From assembly GCF_016806835.2 (NCBI RefSeq), contig NZ_CP086111.1:4209471-4273470 (forward strand): a DNA stretch of 64,000 bases, read 5' to 3'. The stretch is from Skermanella rosea (GTDB lineage: Bacteria; Pseudomonadota; Alphaproteobacteria; Azospirillales; Azospirillaceae). This document shows, piece by piece, positions 1 through 8,456 of this stretch (position 1 is its first letter; each line of letters opens with the position of its first letter). Both the position numbers and the translations under genes were made by a program. The notes under the pieces were generated by a model, which worked only from the letters and a program-made list of their open reading frames with translations, ran no database searches and was not told the origin of the DNA.

Positions 1-1
1 G

Positions 2-718
2 AACTATGCGATCGGACTGGGCCGCGCCGCGACCGGGGCGGGCGTCCGGATCTTCGAGGGTTCCCGGGTCGAACGGCTCGACACCGGCACGATGCCTGCC
101 GCCCACGCCGCAGCGGGCACGGTCCGGGCGGACTACCTTGTCCTGGCGGGCAACGCCTATCTGGGCGGGCTGGTGCCGGAACTGGCGGCGAAGATCATGC
201 CGGTCGCGACATACATGATCGCGACGGAGCCGCTGGGCGAGGAACGCGCGACGTCCCTGATCCCGTGCGGACACGCGGTCGCCGACGTCAATTTCGTTCT
301 GAACTACTACCGGCGCTCGCCCGACCACCGGCTGCTGTTCGGCGGCGGCGTCAGCTATTCGGGGCTCGACCGGCCGGACCTGAAGCGTATCCTGCGCCGC
401 ACGATGCTGCGCTATTTCCCGCAGCTGGCCGATGCCGGGATCGACCATTGCTGGGGCGGCCATGTGGCGATCACGCTGAACCGCACGCCCCATTTCGGGC
501 GGATCGGCTCCAACACCTTTTTCGCCCAGGGCTATTCGGGCCACGGCGTGGCGCTCACCGGCCTTGCCGGGAAGCTGATCGCCGAGGCGGTCGGCGGGAC
601 CGCGGAACGGTTCGACGTCTTCGCCCGCCTGCCGCACCAGCGTTTCCCCGGCGGCCCCGCCCGGATGCCCCTGCTGGTGCTCGCCATGGCCTGGTTCCGC
701 CTGCGCGACCTATTGTGA
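2..718 (+). CDS. puuB: FAD-dependent amine oxidoreductase, gamma-glutamylputrescine oxidase-like (5' end outside window)
   Basis: The last 238 codons of a protein that begins before the window. The visible part matches the C-terminal half of DAO-family FAD oxidoreductases: a substrate-domain segment (NFVLNYYRRSPDHRLLFGGG) and the closing FAD-binding stretch GYSGHGVALTGLAGKLIAEA. This C-terminus is typical of PuuB/OrdL enzymes, which oxidise gamma-glutamylputrescine in putrescine catabolism. An omega-amino acid aminotransferase and a PuuR-like regulator lie within 3 kb and support an amine-degradation role. The exact substrate is inferred; glycine or sarcosine oxidase-type relatives are alternatives. 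Confidence 0.8.
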   Translation, partial: NYAIGLGRAATGAGVRIFEGSRVERLDTGTMPAAHAAAGTVRADYLVLAGNAYLGGLVPELAAKIMPVATYMIATEPLGEERATSLIPCGHAVADVNFVLNYYRRSPDHRLLFGGGVSYSGLDRPDLKRILRRTMLRYFPQLADAGIDHCWGGHVAITLNRTPHFGRIGSNTFFAQGYSGHGVALTGLAGKLIAEAVGGTAERFDVFARLPHQRFPGGPARMPLLVLAMAWFRLRDLL

Positions 719-785
719 AAGGGGTATGGCCGGCGCGCGGACAGTGCTCTGATCGATTGCAAAAAAGTCGTAATCTTGGGGACGA

Positions 786-1565
786 ATGGTCTTCCCGTTC
801 CGAGATTCCGTGCCAACAGCCAAGCGTCGATCCGTGCCCCTCAGAATCCTGATCCTGATGCTCGCCCTGCCCTTGTTCTGTGCCGTGGGGCCGGTCCAGG
901 CCGCGGCGCAATCCTGCTCCGCCCGGCCGCCGCCCCCGACGGTGACGGTCAGGACCGCCCAGACCGACGTTCTCGCCAATGAGGATCTCGGTTTCAGCGA
1001 ACTGACCCGCCTGTTCCGCAAGCCCGGCGCCCACCCCGCCGGGCTGTACACCGGAGCGATCGCAGTCGGCCAGTCGGCCCGGTACCGCTGGGTCGACGAC
1101 GGCAGGGAGATCTGCGTATCCCTGGACACGATCGAGGTGACGCTGACCCTGACCGAGCCGAAGATCTATATCGGGCGCGAACTGGCGGAGGACGCGTGCG
1201 CCCGCGAGTCGGTCTGGCGCCACGAGATCGTCCATTACCGGATCGACCAGGACGTGCTGCAGCGCTTCGCCCCGGTCATGCAGCGCGCCGTCGAGTTCGC
1301 GGCGAAGCAGGCCGGCGGTCAGGTCGCCAGGCGGGAAGCCGATGTCACCCGCATCGGCGAGCGGATGGCGCGGTCGGTCCGCCAGCATGTGGACCGGGTC
1401 TCGCGCGACATGCAGAGCGACCGCGACAGCCTGCACGACCGCCTCGACTCCCGCGAGGAATACGCCCGCACCTCGACCATGTGCTCCCGCGGCGACCTCG
1501 GCAACTCCCGGCCCGTGCTGTGCGCGTCCGAGCCGCACCTTTGCACGAACCTGGAGAAGCCGTGA
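786..1565 (+). CDS. Putative secreted protein with an HExxH motif
   Basis: 259 residues. A hydrophobic stretch at about residues 19-40 ending in AAA looks like a Sec signal peptide with a long basic n-region. A single HEIVH sequence at residues 146-150 resembles the zinc site of metallopeptidases and is followed by a mostly helical, charged C-terminus. Five cysteines in the mature part (near residues 44, 110 and 138 and in the tail) suggest disulfides in the periplasm. I do not recognise the family. A peptidase role is only a guess from the motif. It sits 67 bp after the oxidase gene and converges on the aminotransferase gene. Confidence 0.75.
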   Translation: MVFPFRDSVPTAKRRSVPLRILILMLALPLFCAVGPVQAAAQSCSARPPPPTVTVRTAQTDVLANEDLGFSELTRLFRKPGAHPAGLYTGAIAVGQSARYRWVDDGREICVSLDTIEVTLTLTEPKIYIGRELAEDACARESVWRHEIVHYRIDQDVLQRFAPVMQRAVEFAAKQAGGQVARREADVTRIGERMARSVRQHVDRVSRDMQSDRDSLHDRLDSREEYARTSTMCSRGDLGNSRPVLCASEPHLCTNLEKP

Positions 1566-1580
1566 AGCAGGCCGGGAGTC

Positions 1581-2912
1581 CTACTCGATGGTTTCCAGCA
1601 CCTCGCGCACGGTGGTGAACAGCCGGTCGATCTCGGCCTTCTCGATGATCAGCGGCGGGGACATGGCGATGATGTCGCCGGTGGTCCGAATCATCACGCC
1701 GCGCTCGTAGCACTTCAGGAAGGCTTCGAAGGCCCGCTTGGTCGGCTGGCCGGGCAGCGGTTCCAGCTCGATGCCGGCGATCAGGCCCAGGTTGCGCAGG
1801 TCGATGACGTGGCGTGCCCCCTTCAGGCTGTGGACCGCCGCCTCCCAGTAGGGCGCCAAGTCGGCCGCGCGCTGGAACAGCCCGTCCTCCTGGTAGGTGT
1901 CCAGGGTCGCGAGACCTGCGGCGCAGGCGACGGGATGGCCCGAATAGGTGTAGCCGTGGAACAGCTCGATGGCGCCTTCCGGGCCGGTCATGAAGGCGTC
2001 GTAGATGTGCTTGCGCACGAACACGGCCCCCATGGGGATGGTGCCGTTGGTGATGCCCTTCGCGGTGCAGACGATGTCGGGCATGACGCCGAAATATTCG
2101 GTGGCGAAGCTGGCCCCCAGGCGGCCGAACCCGGTGATGACCTCGTCGAAGATCAGCAGGATGCCGTGCTTGTCGCAGATCTCGCGGAGCCGCTGGAGAT
2201 AGCCCTGCGGCGGGATCAGCACGCCGGTCGAGCCGGCGACCGGCTCCACGATGACGGCGGCGATGTTCGACGCGTCGTGCAGGGTGACGATGCGCTCCAG
2301 CTCGTCGGCCAGATGGCCGCCCCATTCCGGCTGCCCGCGGCTGAACGCCTGGTGCGACTTGTCGTGGGTGTGCGGCATATGGTCGACGCCGTTGAGCAGG
2401 CTGCCGAAGAACTTTCGGTTGGAGACGATGCCGCCGACCGAGATCCCGCCGAAGCCGACGCCATGGTAGCCGCGCTCGCGCCCGATCAGCCGCTGCCGGG
2501 TGCCCTCGCCCCGGGCCCGCTGGTAGGCCAGCGCGATCTTCAGCGCGGTATCGACCGATTCGGAGCCGGAGTTGGTGAAGAAGACATGGTCCAGGTCGCC
2601 CGGCATCAGGGTGGTCAGCCGCGACGCCAGCTCGAACGCCAGCGGATGCCCCATCTGGAACGCGGGCGCGTAGTCGAGTTCCGAGATCTGGCGCTGGACC
2701 GCCTCGACGATCCTGGGGCGGCGGTGCCCCGCGTTGACGCACCACAGCCCGGCGGCGCCGTCGAGGATCTGACGGCCGTCCTGGGACGTGTAATACATGC
2801 CCTCCGCCGACACCAGCATGCGCGGCGCTTTCTTGAATTGCCGGTTCATGGTGAACGGCATCCAGAAAGCTTCGAGATTGTTCGGCTGGCTGGGCGTCGT
2901 GATGCCGTCCAT
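1581..2912 (-). CDS. Class III PLP aminotransferase, omega-amino acid--pyruvate type
   Basis: 443 residues, normal length for fold-type I class III aminotransferases. It aligns well by eye with omega-amino acid:pyruvate transaminase (beta-alanine--pyruvate transaminase): the N-terminal AFWMPFTMNR, GYHGVGFGG, the PLP-ring aspartate in IFDEVITGFGR (D256) and the Schiff-base lysine in CTAKGITNG (K285). These enzymes move the terminal amino group of beta-alanine, GABA or diamines to pyruvate. Next to a PuuR-like regulator and a PuuB-like oxidase, the likely substrates are putrescine-derived amines. The gene is divergent from the regulator, and their shared 195-bp gap holds a palindromic operator, so co-regulation is likely. 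Confidence 0.9.
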   Translation of the reverse strand: MDGITTPSQPNNLEAFWMPFTMNRQFKKAPRMLVSAEGMYYTSQDGRQILDGAAGLWCVNAGHRRPRIVEAVQRQISELDYAPAFQMGHPLAFELASRLTTLMPGDLDHVFFTNSGSESVDTALKIALAYQRARGEGTRQRLIGRERGYHGVGFGGISVGGIVSNRKFFGSLLNGVDHMPHTHDKSHQAFSRGQPEWGGHLADELERIVTLHDASNIAAVIVEPVAGSTGVLIPPQGYLQRLREICDKHGILLIFDEVITGFGRLGASFATEYFGVMPDIVCTAKGITNGTIPMGAVFVRKHIYDAFMTGPEGAIELFHGYTYSGHPVACAAGLATLDTYQEDGLFQRAADLAPYWEAAVHSLKGARHVIDLRNLGLIAGIELEPLPGQPTKRAFEAFLKCYERGVMIRTTGDIIAMSPPLIIEKAEIDRLFTTVREVLETIE

Positions 2913-3066
2913 GACGGGTTCTCCTTGAAGAATGAGGGAACTGCGAAGGGTTGGACAAAACGGTCCATCCGCCCCGGTAGTCAGCGTAAGCCACGCTCAA
3001 GAAAATCGACAAGCGCTTTCCAACCCGAAGTCGGGGCATTATGAGGCCTTGCCAGCCCGCAATGTT

Positions 3067-3088
3067 CCTGTTGAATATACTCAACAGG
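3067..3088. promoter_or_regulatory. Palindromic operator between aminotransferase and PuuR-like regulator
   Basis: Perfect 8-bp inverted repeat CCTGTTGA - ATATAC - TCAACAGG, centred about 30 bp before the regulator's ATG. The core TTGA-N6-TCAA is the kind of site bound by XRE-cupin dimers. A -10-like TATACT (3076-3081) lies inside it, so a bound repressor would block the promoter. It is placed to control the regulator itself and possibly the divergent aminotransferase. Confidence 0.7.
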
Positions 3089-3107
3089 TTTAACAGGGAC
3101 GGCGGCG

Positions 3108-3656
3108 ATGGACTTCGATGTGGGCGCCCGGTTGCGGGCAATCCGCGAGATGCACGGCCTGTCGCAGCGGGAACTGGCGAAACGCGCCGGGGTCAGCAAC
3201 GCATCGGTCTCGCTGATCGAGCAGAACCGGTCGAGCCCCTCGGTCGGGTCGCTGAAGAAGGTGCTCGACGGCATCCCGATGAGCTTGGCGGACTTCTTCT
3301 CGATGGAGCAGGCCCCGCGCGAGCAGGTGTTCTTCCGGGCCGAGGAACTGGCGGTGATCAGCGACGGGCCGATCCGCTATGCCCAGGTCGGGCGCGACCT
3401 GGGTTCAAGGGCGCTGCAGATCATCCACGAGCGTTACGAGCCGGGTGCCGATACCGGGCAGAGCATGCTGCGCCACGCCTCCGAGGAGGGAGGCGTCGTA
3501 CTGCGGGGCAAGCTGGAAGTCACCGTCGGCGACCAGCGCCGGGTGCTGGGTCCCGGCGACGCCTACTACTTCAACAGCAGGCTGCCGCACCGTTTCCGGA
3601 CGGTCGGGGACGAGGTCTGCGAAGTCGTCAGCGCCTGCACGCCGCCGAGTTTCTAG
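3108..3656 (+). CDS. puuR: XRE-family regulator with C-terminal cupin, PuuR-like
   Basis: 182 residues. An N-terminal HTH_3 domain (about 8-62, with LSQRELAKRAGVSNASVSLI as the helix-turn-helix) is followed by a cupin_2 domain (about 105-178, with RHASEEGGVVLRGKLEVTVG and the closing GDAYYFNSRLPHRF). This is the layout of PuuR, repressor of putrescine-utilisation genes, where the cupin senses the ligand. The neighbouring oxidase and aminotransferase agree with that role. A clean palindrome sits just upstream and suggests autoregulation. The stop codon overlaps the stop of the converging DUF2336 gene by 3 bp. The ligand is inferred. Confidence 0.85.
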   Translation: MDFDVGARLRAIREMHGLSQRELAKRAGVSNASVSLIEQNRSSPSVGSLKKVLDGIPMSLADFFSMEQAPREQVFFRAEELAVISDGPIRYAQVGRDLGSRALQIIHERYEPGADTGQSMLRHASEEGGVVLRGKLEVTVGDQRRVLGPGDAYYFNSRLPHRFRTVGDEVCEVVSACTPPSF

Positions 3657-4765
3657 GCCGCCGGTTCGACCAGGTCGCCCAGCTTGTTGAGCAGGTAGTC
3701 GAGATCGTCCGACGCAAGATCCTCGTACTGGGTCAGGATGCGTTCGATCATGCGGCGGCGATGGCGGTCCAGGTCCCCCGGCTCGCCGTCGAACAGGGTC
3801 TCGTGGGAGACATCGACCGCGACGCGGAAGGCCGGCAGCAGCCGGGCGGGCAGCCCCGCCCGCTCGTAGAGCGACTTCAGGCCAAGCCGCCCGGCATCGT
3901 GGATCAACAGGCGGGCATTGGTCAGCGGCACCTTGCCCAGGAGGGACAGGCTCGCCTCCAGGAAGGCGACGTCGCCCATGCACAGCGCCCGAAGCATGAG
4001 CGACGGGGTCAGGCGCCCGTTGAGGTGAAGCTGCTCGACCAGCCGTTCGACGTCGGCATCGTCCTTGCCGTCGGTGAACAGCGAAACCGTCGCCCGCTCC
4101 CGGCTTTGCAGGACGAGGTCGCTGGCGATCCCGGCGGGGAGTTCGTGATGGGTGACGAGATAGTCGCGGAGCGTATCGGAGACCAGGACGACCAGCCGTT
4201 CGGCAACGGTCACCGGCAACTGGTCGCGGTGGACCAGCGGTTCCTGGACGGCGGGGCTGTCGCCGAAACGGTCCAGCACCCGGCCCAGGCTCTCCTCGGG
4301 GATCGTGGCACCCGGGTTGGCGACCAGCCGAGCCACGGCCTGCTCAGGGGCCGACTCGACAAGGACGTCGGCCACTTCGGCGCTCACTTCCGGCCGGCCG
4401 GCGATCGCGGTCTGCTTGGCGGCCGTGCCGGTGCGGACGAGCTCGATCAGGTCGTCGTCGGTCAGGACGGAGGAAGCCCCCAGGACCGGCAACGCCACCG
4501 CCTCCACGTCGCGCGCCAGCGTCAAGGCCACGTCCCGCGGCAGGCTCGTGGACGATTTGAGGTTCTCCGCGAGCGCTTGGCGCACGCGTTCGGCGGCATC
4601 GCGCGCCATCACCCGGACGATGCCCTCGGCCAGCTTCCGCTCGCCGTCGGTCAGTCTCACGCTTTCGAGGCTTGCGGCCACTTTGGCAGCCATTTCGGCC
4701 CTGGTCTGCGGAGAAGGATCCGCCAGCAGCCGTTCGACATCCCGTTGGGTCAGGTGTTCGGTCAT
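3653..4765 (-). CDS. DUF2336 domain-containing protein
   Basis: 370 residues from the ATG at 4765; an in-frame ATG at 4837 would add 24 residues rich in Arg/Pro that look like leader sequence, so I prefer the internal start (MTEHLTQRDV). The protein is almost all alpha-helix, with repeated HEAT-like helical pairs and stretches such as RLVANPGATIPEESL and ERAGLPARLLPAFRVAVDV. This matches the DUF2336 family, common in alphaproteobacteria and of unknown function. No membrane segment or catalytic motif is visible. It overlaps the 3' end of the PuuR-like gene by 4 bp, and its own 295-bp upstream region should hold its promoter. Confidence 0.75.
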   Translation of the reverse strand: MTEHLTQRDVERLLADPSPQTRAEMAAKVAASLESVRLTDGERKLAEGIVRVMARDAAERVRQALAENLKSSTSLPRDVALTLARDVEAVALPVLGASSVLTDDDLIELVRTGTAAKQTAIAGRPEVSAEVADVLVESAPEQAVARLVANPGATIPEESLGRVLDRFGDSPAVQEPLVHRDQLPVTVAERLVVLVSDTLRDYLVTHHELPAGIASDLVLQSRERATVSLFTDGKDDADVERLVEQLHLNGRLTPSLMLRALCMGDVAFLEASLSLLGKVPLTNARLLIHDAGRLGLKSLYERAGLPARLLPAFRVAVDVSHETLFDGEPGDLDRHRRRMIERILTQYEDLASDDLDYLLNKLGDLVEPAA

Positions 4766-5060
4766 GTTTCCAGTCGCGTTCAGGCGCCGCGGGACAGGAC
4801 GGCGCAAAGCCGGCTCCACCTTTTCTAGCCTAACCATGATCCGGAAAAATGCTTAACCGATGCTTAAAATAGTTCGGTACGGATCAAAGCAGTCATTTGG
4901 AGCAAAAAGCCACGTCACGTGGATATTACCAGACAAGCCAAGCGGTGCCACTCCAGCCCATCGCACAACCTTGAACATTCGATTCGCTGCCGGCAACCTG
5001 TAATGCGGGCATCCACAACCATGTCGGAAGTCATGAGACGCAGACCACGCCGCGCCCCCT

Positions 5061-5810
5061 TCAGCACGACTCCCGGGCGGCGGCGCTCTCCCGGCGGCGG
5101 GCCTTGGCCAGGGCAAGCTCGATCCGCGCGATCTGATCCTCGATGGAGACCCAATGCTCCGAAACGACCTCCAGGTCGCGGTCCTCGTAGACGTCGGAGC
5201 CGGGTCGCCTTTCCTGCCAGCGGGCGATCTCGGCGTCGCGGGCCTCCAGCAGCCCCACGATCTGGGGCCTGAACAGGCGGATCAAAGCGGTGATCCAGCG
5301 GTTCACGGCCCAGGACGGCCGGGCATGGTCGATCACGAAGCAGTCCAGCATCCGCACCACGTCCGGAGCCTCGTACCAGGTTTCGCCGGTGACCCACCGG
5401 TTGGTGGTGAACAGCCGGATGGGCAGGCCGGCGCGGTCCATCGAAATGCCGACGATATGGCACAGCGCGTCGTTTTCGCCGCCCAGGTCCCTGGAATCCG
5501 GGATCCGCGCCGCGGTGACGCCGGACGGCATGCCGAGCGGCCGCAGGAAGGTATGGAAATGGCCATGCTCGCCGGAGACCCGTTCGTCCTCCGGGTGGGC
5601 ATGATAATAGTACTGGGCGTGGAATTCCGCGTCGTAGACGTCGCCGGGAGGATAATGGCGCCATTCGTAGAAGGTGCCGGCCCCGCGCAGAACCTCCCCG
5701 ACGATGTTGTCGCCGGTCTTCGCCAGCACGCGCTGACAATTCATCACCTCGCGCGCCGCCTCGGCCATTGCCTGCAGCTCGCCGCGCGACAGCGATCCGA
5801 AATCGGTCAT
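5061..5810 (-). CDS. Uncharacterised His-rich protein
   Basis: 249 residues from the ATG at 5810 (MTDFGSLSRGELQ); an ATG at 5855 would add 15 residues. I do not recognise the family. The central part is rich in histidines and aromatics (EFHAQYYYHAHPEDE, then GEHGHFHTFLR at about 78-88), which could bind a metal. The middle is predicted to be a compact alpha/beta domain (ALCHIVGISMDRAGLPIRLF), and the C-terminus a charged helix (DQIARIELALAKARRRE). No signal peptide or membrane segment is seen. It is divergent from the DUF2927 gene. A cytoplasmic enzyme is possible, but no function is claimed. Confidence 0.75.
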   Translation of the reverse strand: MTDFGSLSRGELQAMAEAAREVMNCQRVLAKTGDNIVGEVLRGAGTFYEWRHYPPGDVYDAEFHAQYYYHAHPEDERVSGEHGHFHTFLRPLGMPSGVTAARIPDSRDLGGENDALCHIVGISMDRAGLPIRLFTTNRWVTGETWYEAPDVVRMLDCFVIDHARPSWAVNRWITALIRLFRPQIVGLLEARDAEIARWQERRPGSDVYEDRDLEVVSEHWVSIEDQIARIELALAKARRRESAAARESC

Positions 5811-6011
5811 CGCCGAAAAATCCCGTCTCCGAAGCCCGGGCTCCCGCCGGGTCACGTCATCAGTTTAACCCACAAACTTTGAACGGGCATTCGAGATTTT
5901 CGGCCTATTCCCGCATGGCGTGGACGAGCGCACCATCGTCCTGGAACAGCGCGGCCGGCAAATCGGTTACGATTACCGTCGCCGCTGAAGGCCGCCCACA
6001 GGATCATAGCC

Positions 6012-6782
6012 ATGCATGCGCGCTGCTACGGGATACCTTGTGCCGTGCTTCTGATGACGGCCTGGAGCCACGGTGCCGTGGCTGCGGGCGAGGCGCATGC
6101 CATGGCATCCGGCCTGCCGGCCCTTGCCATGGCGGCTCCGCCCGATCCGGCGGGATCGCGCCCGCAGTGGCTGGCGCGGGCCGTCGGGCTGTTCGACCGG
6201 GGGGCGCTCGCCAACGAGATGAATGTCAGACGCCCCCTGACCAAGTGGACCCGGCCGATCGACATCGCGGTGCGGGGCGACGCGGGCGGCGACTGGCTGC
6301 CGAGGATCGAGGAGATCGCCATCGAACTGGCGGAACTCACCGGCGAGGGCGTCACGGTCCATGACAATCCCCTCTGGGCCGGCGACATCGACGTCTATCT
6401 GACCAACCGTGCCGGCTACTGGCCCTTCTTCGTCGATCCGATCGACGGCAGGCGAGACCAGCCCTTCACCTGCATCGCCCTGCCCTCCGCAGTCGGCGGA
6501 GAGATGCGCAGTTCCAAGATCCACATCAATGCCGGTGCGCTGCCGCCCCGGGCGGTCGGCGCCTGCCTGCTCGAGGAGATCTTCCAGAGCATGGGCTTCT
6601 TCGGGGAGACTCCGGACGATCCGACATCGCTGCTGGACGACGAGGTCGGCTACCAGGAACTGGGATCCATGGACCGGCTGCTGCTGCGGACCCTCTACGA
6701 CCCCCGCCTGGCAGCCGGGATGGAACGGGCCGAGGCGCTGAGCCTCGCGCGGGAGATCCTGGAGGAGCATCTGTCCCGGTAA
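6012..6782 (+). CDS. DUF2927 family exported protein
   Basis: 256 residues. The N-terminus (MHARCYGIPCAVLLMTAWSH, ending near AVAAGEA) is a plausible signal peptide. The mature part shows the DUF2927 pattern: KWTRPIDIAVRG, a central EEIAIELAELTGEGVTV helix, and a C-terminal CLLEEIFQSMGFFGETPDDPTSLL. The LLEE region recalls the zinc-binding part of distant metallopeptidases, but no complete HExxH is present. The function of the family is not known; several members look periplasmic. It converges on the TAXI gene, whose stop is 24 bp away. Confidence 0.75.
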   Translation: MHARCYGIPCAVLLMTAWSHGAVAAGEAHAMASGLPALAMAAPPDPAGSRPQWLARAVGLFDRGALANEMNVRRPLTKWTRPIDIAVRGDAGGDWLPRIEEIAIELAELTGEGVTVHDNPLWAGDIDVYLTNRAGYWPFFVDPIDGRRDQPFTCIALPSAVGGEMRSSKIHINAGALPPRAVGACLLEEIFQSMGFFGETPDDPTSLLDDEVGYQELGSMDRLLLRTLYDPRLAAGMERAEALSLAREILEEHLSR

Positions 6783-6805
6783 AGACGACGGGCCGCCGCT
6801 GCCTG

Positions 6806-7777
6806 CTATCTTATGCCGGCTTCCTCGAAGTAGCGCATGGCGCCGTCATGCAGCGGAACCGCCAGGCCTTCGGTCGCGACGGAGGGCTTTTCCAGTGCCT
6901 GGAGCGCCGGATGCAGGCGCTTGAAGGCATCGAAATCGTCGAACACCGTCTTGACGATTTCGTAGACCAGGCCGGCATCCACCGCGGCGGTGGTGGCCAG
7001 GACGGCCCTGACGCCGAAGGTTTCCACATCGTCCGGGTTGCCGGTATACATGCCGCCCGGAATGACCACCCGCGCGTAATAGGCACCGTCGCCGAGCAGC
7101 TTCCGGACCGGCCGGCCGTCTATGCCGACCAGCTTGACCGAACAGGCCGACGCGGCCTGCTGGACCAGGCCGTTGGGATGGCCGCCCGCATAGACCACGG
7201 CATCCACGCGGTTGTCGCACAGCGCCTCCGCCTGTTCCGACGCGGGCAGTTCCGATGCCAGGCTGAAATCGCGCGCCGTCCAGCCCCAGGCCTTCATGAC
7301 CGTATCCATCATCGCCCGGTTGCCCGAACCGGGTTCGCCGACATTGACCCGCTTGCCCTTCAGGTCGTCGAACGCATCGATGCCGGCCCCGGCGCGCGCG
7401 ACCACCGTGAAGGGCTCGCCGTGAAGCGCGAAGACGGAGCGCAGTTCCTTGTGGGGTCCCTGGTCATGGAAGCGGCCGCTGCCCTTATGGGCGTGGAAAA
7501 GCCAGTCCGACTGGGTCACGGCCATGTCCAGTTCGCCGGTGCGCAGGGCGCCGAGGTTGGACAGCGATCCTTCGGTGGCCTCCACCGCGCACCGGATGCT
7601 GTGCTGGGTGCGGGCCCGGTTGACCATACGGCAGACGGCACCGCCGGCGGGATAGTAGAGGCCGGTGACCGCGCCGGTGCCGATGGTCAGGTATTGCGGC
7701 TCCTGGGCATGAGCCGGGACGGACAGGGCAGGCACGGTGACGGCGGCCATGAAAAGGGCCAGGATGGTTCTGAACAT
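6806..7777 (-). CDS. TAXI-family periplasmic solute-binding protein
   Basis: 323 residues with a signal peptide (MFRTILALFMAAVTVPALSVPAHAQ). The mature N-terminus LTIGTGAVTGLYYPAGGAVCRMVN is the signature of TAXI-type TRAP-transporter binding proteins. Such proteins usually work with a fused TRAP permease (DctQM), but none is near. The gene starts 6 bp after the end of the Mla-type lipoprotein gene, on the same strand, so it looks like the fifth gene of the lipid-transport operon. It may serve a permease encoded elsewhere or act with the Mla complex; the latter is speculation. Confidence 0.88.
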   Translation of the reverse strand: MFRTILALFMAAVTVPALSVPAHAQEPQYLTIGTGAVTGLYYPAGGAVCRMVNRARTQHSIRCAVEATEGSLSNLGALRTGELDMAVTQSDWLFHAHKGSGRFHDQGPHKELRSVFALHGEPFTVVARAGAGIDAFDDLKGKRVNVGEPGSGNRAMMDTVMKAWGWTARDFSLASELPASEQAEALCDNRVDAVVYAGGHPNGLVQQAASACSVKLVGIDGRPVRKLLGDGAYYARVVIPGGMYTGNPDDVETFGVRAVLATTAAVDAGLVYEIVKTVFDDFDAFKRLHPALQALEKPSVATEGLAVPLHDGAMRYFEEAGIR

Positions 7778-7783
7778 CGCTCC

Positions 7784-8452
7784 TCAGGAATTCCGGCGTG
7801 TACTGTCACGGTCGAGCCTCGCCGTCTCGGCCAGCGACCACTCGATCAGGCGCCGCAGCACCTTTCCCAGCGCCTCGTCATAGGCGGTGATGATGTCCTC
7901 GAAGCCCGCGCTGCGGGCGGGCTCGAAGGCCTCGAAGGTCCTGCTGGCCTCGATGCTCCGGCGCGGCATCGCGACCAGCTTGGCGTTGATGCGAACATGG
8001 ACGCGCGGAGGCGCATTTTCCACCGCCGGGTCGTACTCGGCCTGGAACTCGCGCAATTCGCTCTTCAGGATGACGTCGGAGCGCAGGCCGATGGTGTCGC
8101 GCCCGACGGAGAGCGCCTTGCCGGAGTTCTCGAAGCTCTCGACCATCAGGGTCTGGACCATGGCGGGCGCCCGGTCGGTCCAGCTGACGCCGGCATAGTA
8201 GTCGAGGCTGGTGGGGGCACGACTGAGCGCGATCCGCCCGGTATCGATCCCGGCCGCAGCGACCGGCGGTTCGATCAGGATCTGGGAGCGGACCACCGGC
8301 AACCCGTCCGAGAAGGTGTTCTTGGGCGTCAGGGTGAAGAGCTTGGGCGGCGGCGAGAATCCCGGCAGGGAGCAGGCGGCGAGCAGCCCGAAGGCCACGC
8401 AGCAGGCAGGCAGGAGCCGCGCGAGGAGCGGAACCGGGACGGGCATTCTCAT
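7784..8452 (-). CDS. ABC-type transport auxiliary lipoprotein (PqiC-like)
   Basis: 222 residues. The signal sequence ends in a lipobox LAAC with the acylated cysteine at residue 27, so the mature protein should be membrane-anchored. The body matches the ABC_trans_aux family (PqiC/YmbA-like): FTLTPKNTF, then YYAGVSWTDRAPAMVQTLMVE and a closing amphipathic helix. In such operons the lipoprotein partners the MCE protein to carry lipids between the membranes. It lies 4 bp from the MCE gene and 6 bp from the TAXI gene. Confidence 0.85.
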   Translation of the reverse strand: MRMPVPVPLLARLLPACCVAFGLLAACSLPGFSPPPKLFTLTPKNTFSDGLPVVRSQILIEPPVAAAGIDTGRIALSRAPTSLDYYAGVSWTDRAPAMVQTLMVESFENSGKALSVGRDTIGLRSDVILKSELREFQAEYDPAVENAPPRVHVRINAKLVAMPRRSIEASRTFEAFEPARSAGFEDIITAYDEALGKVLRRLIEWSLAETARLDRDSTRRNS

Positions 8453-8456
8453 GGGC

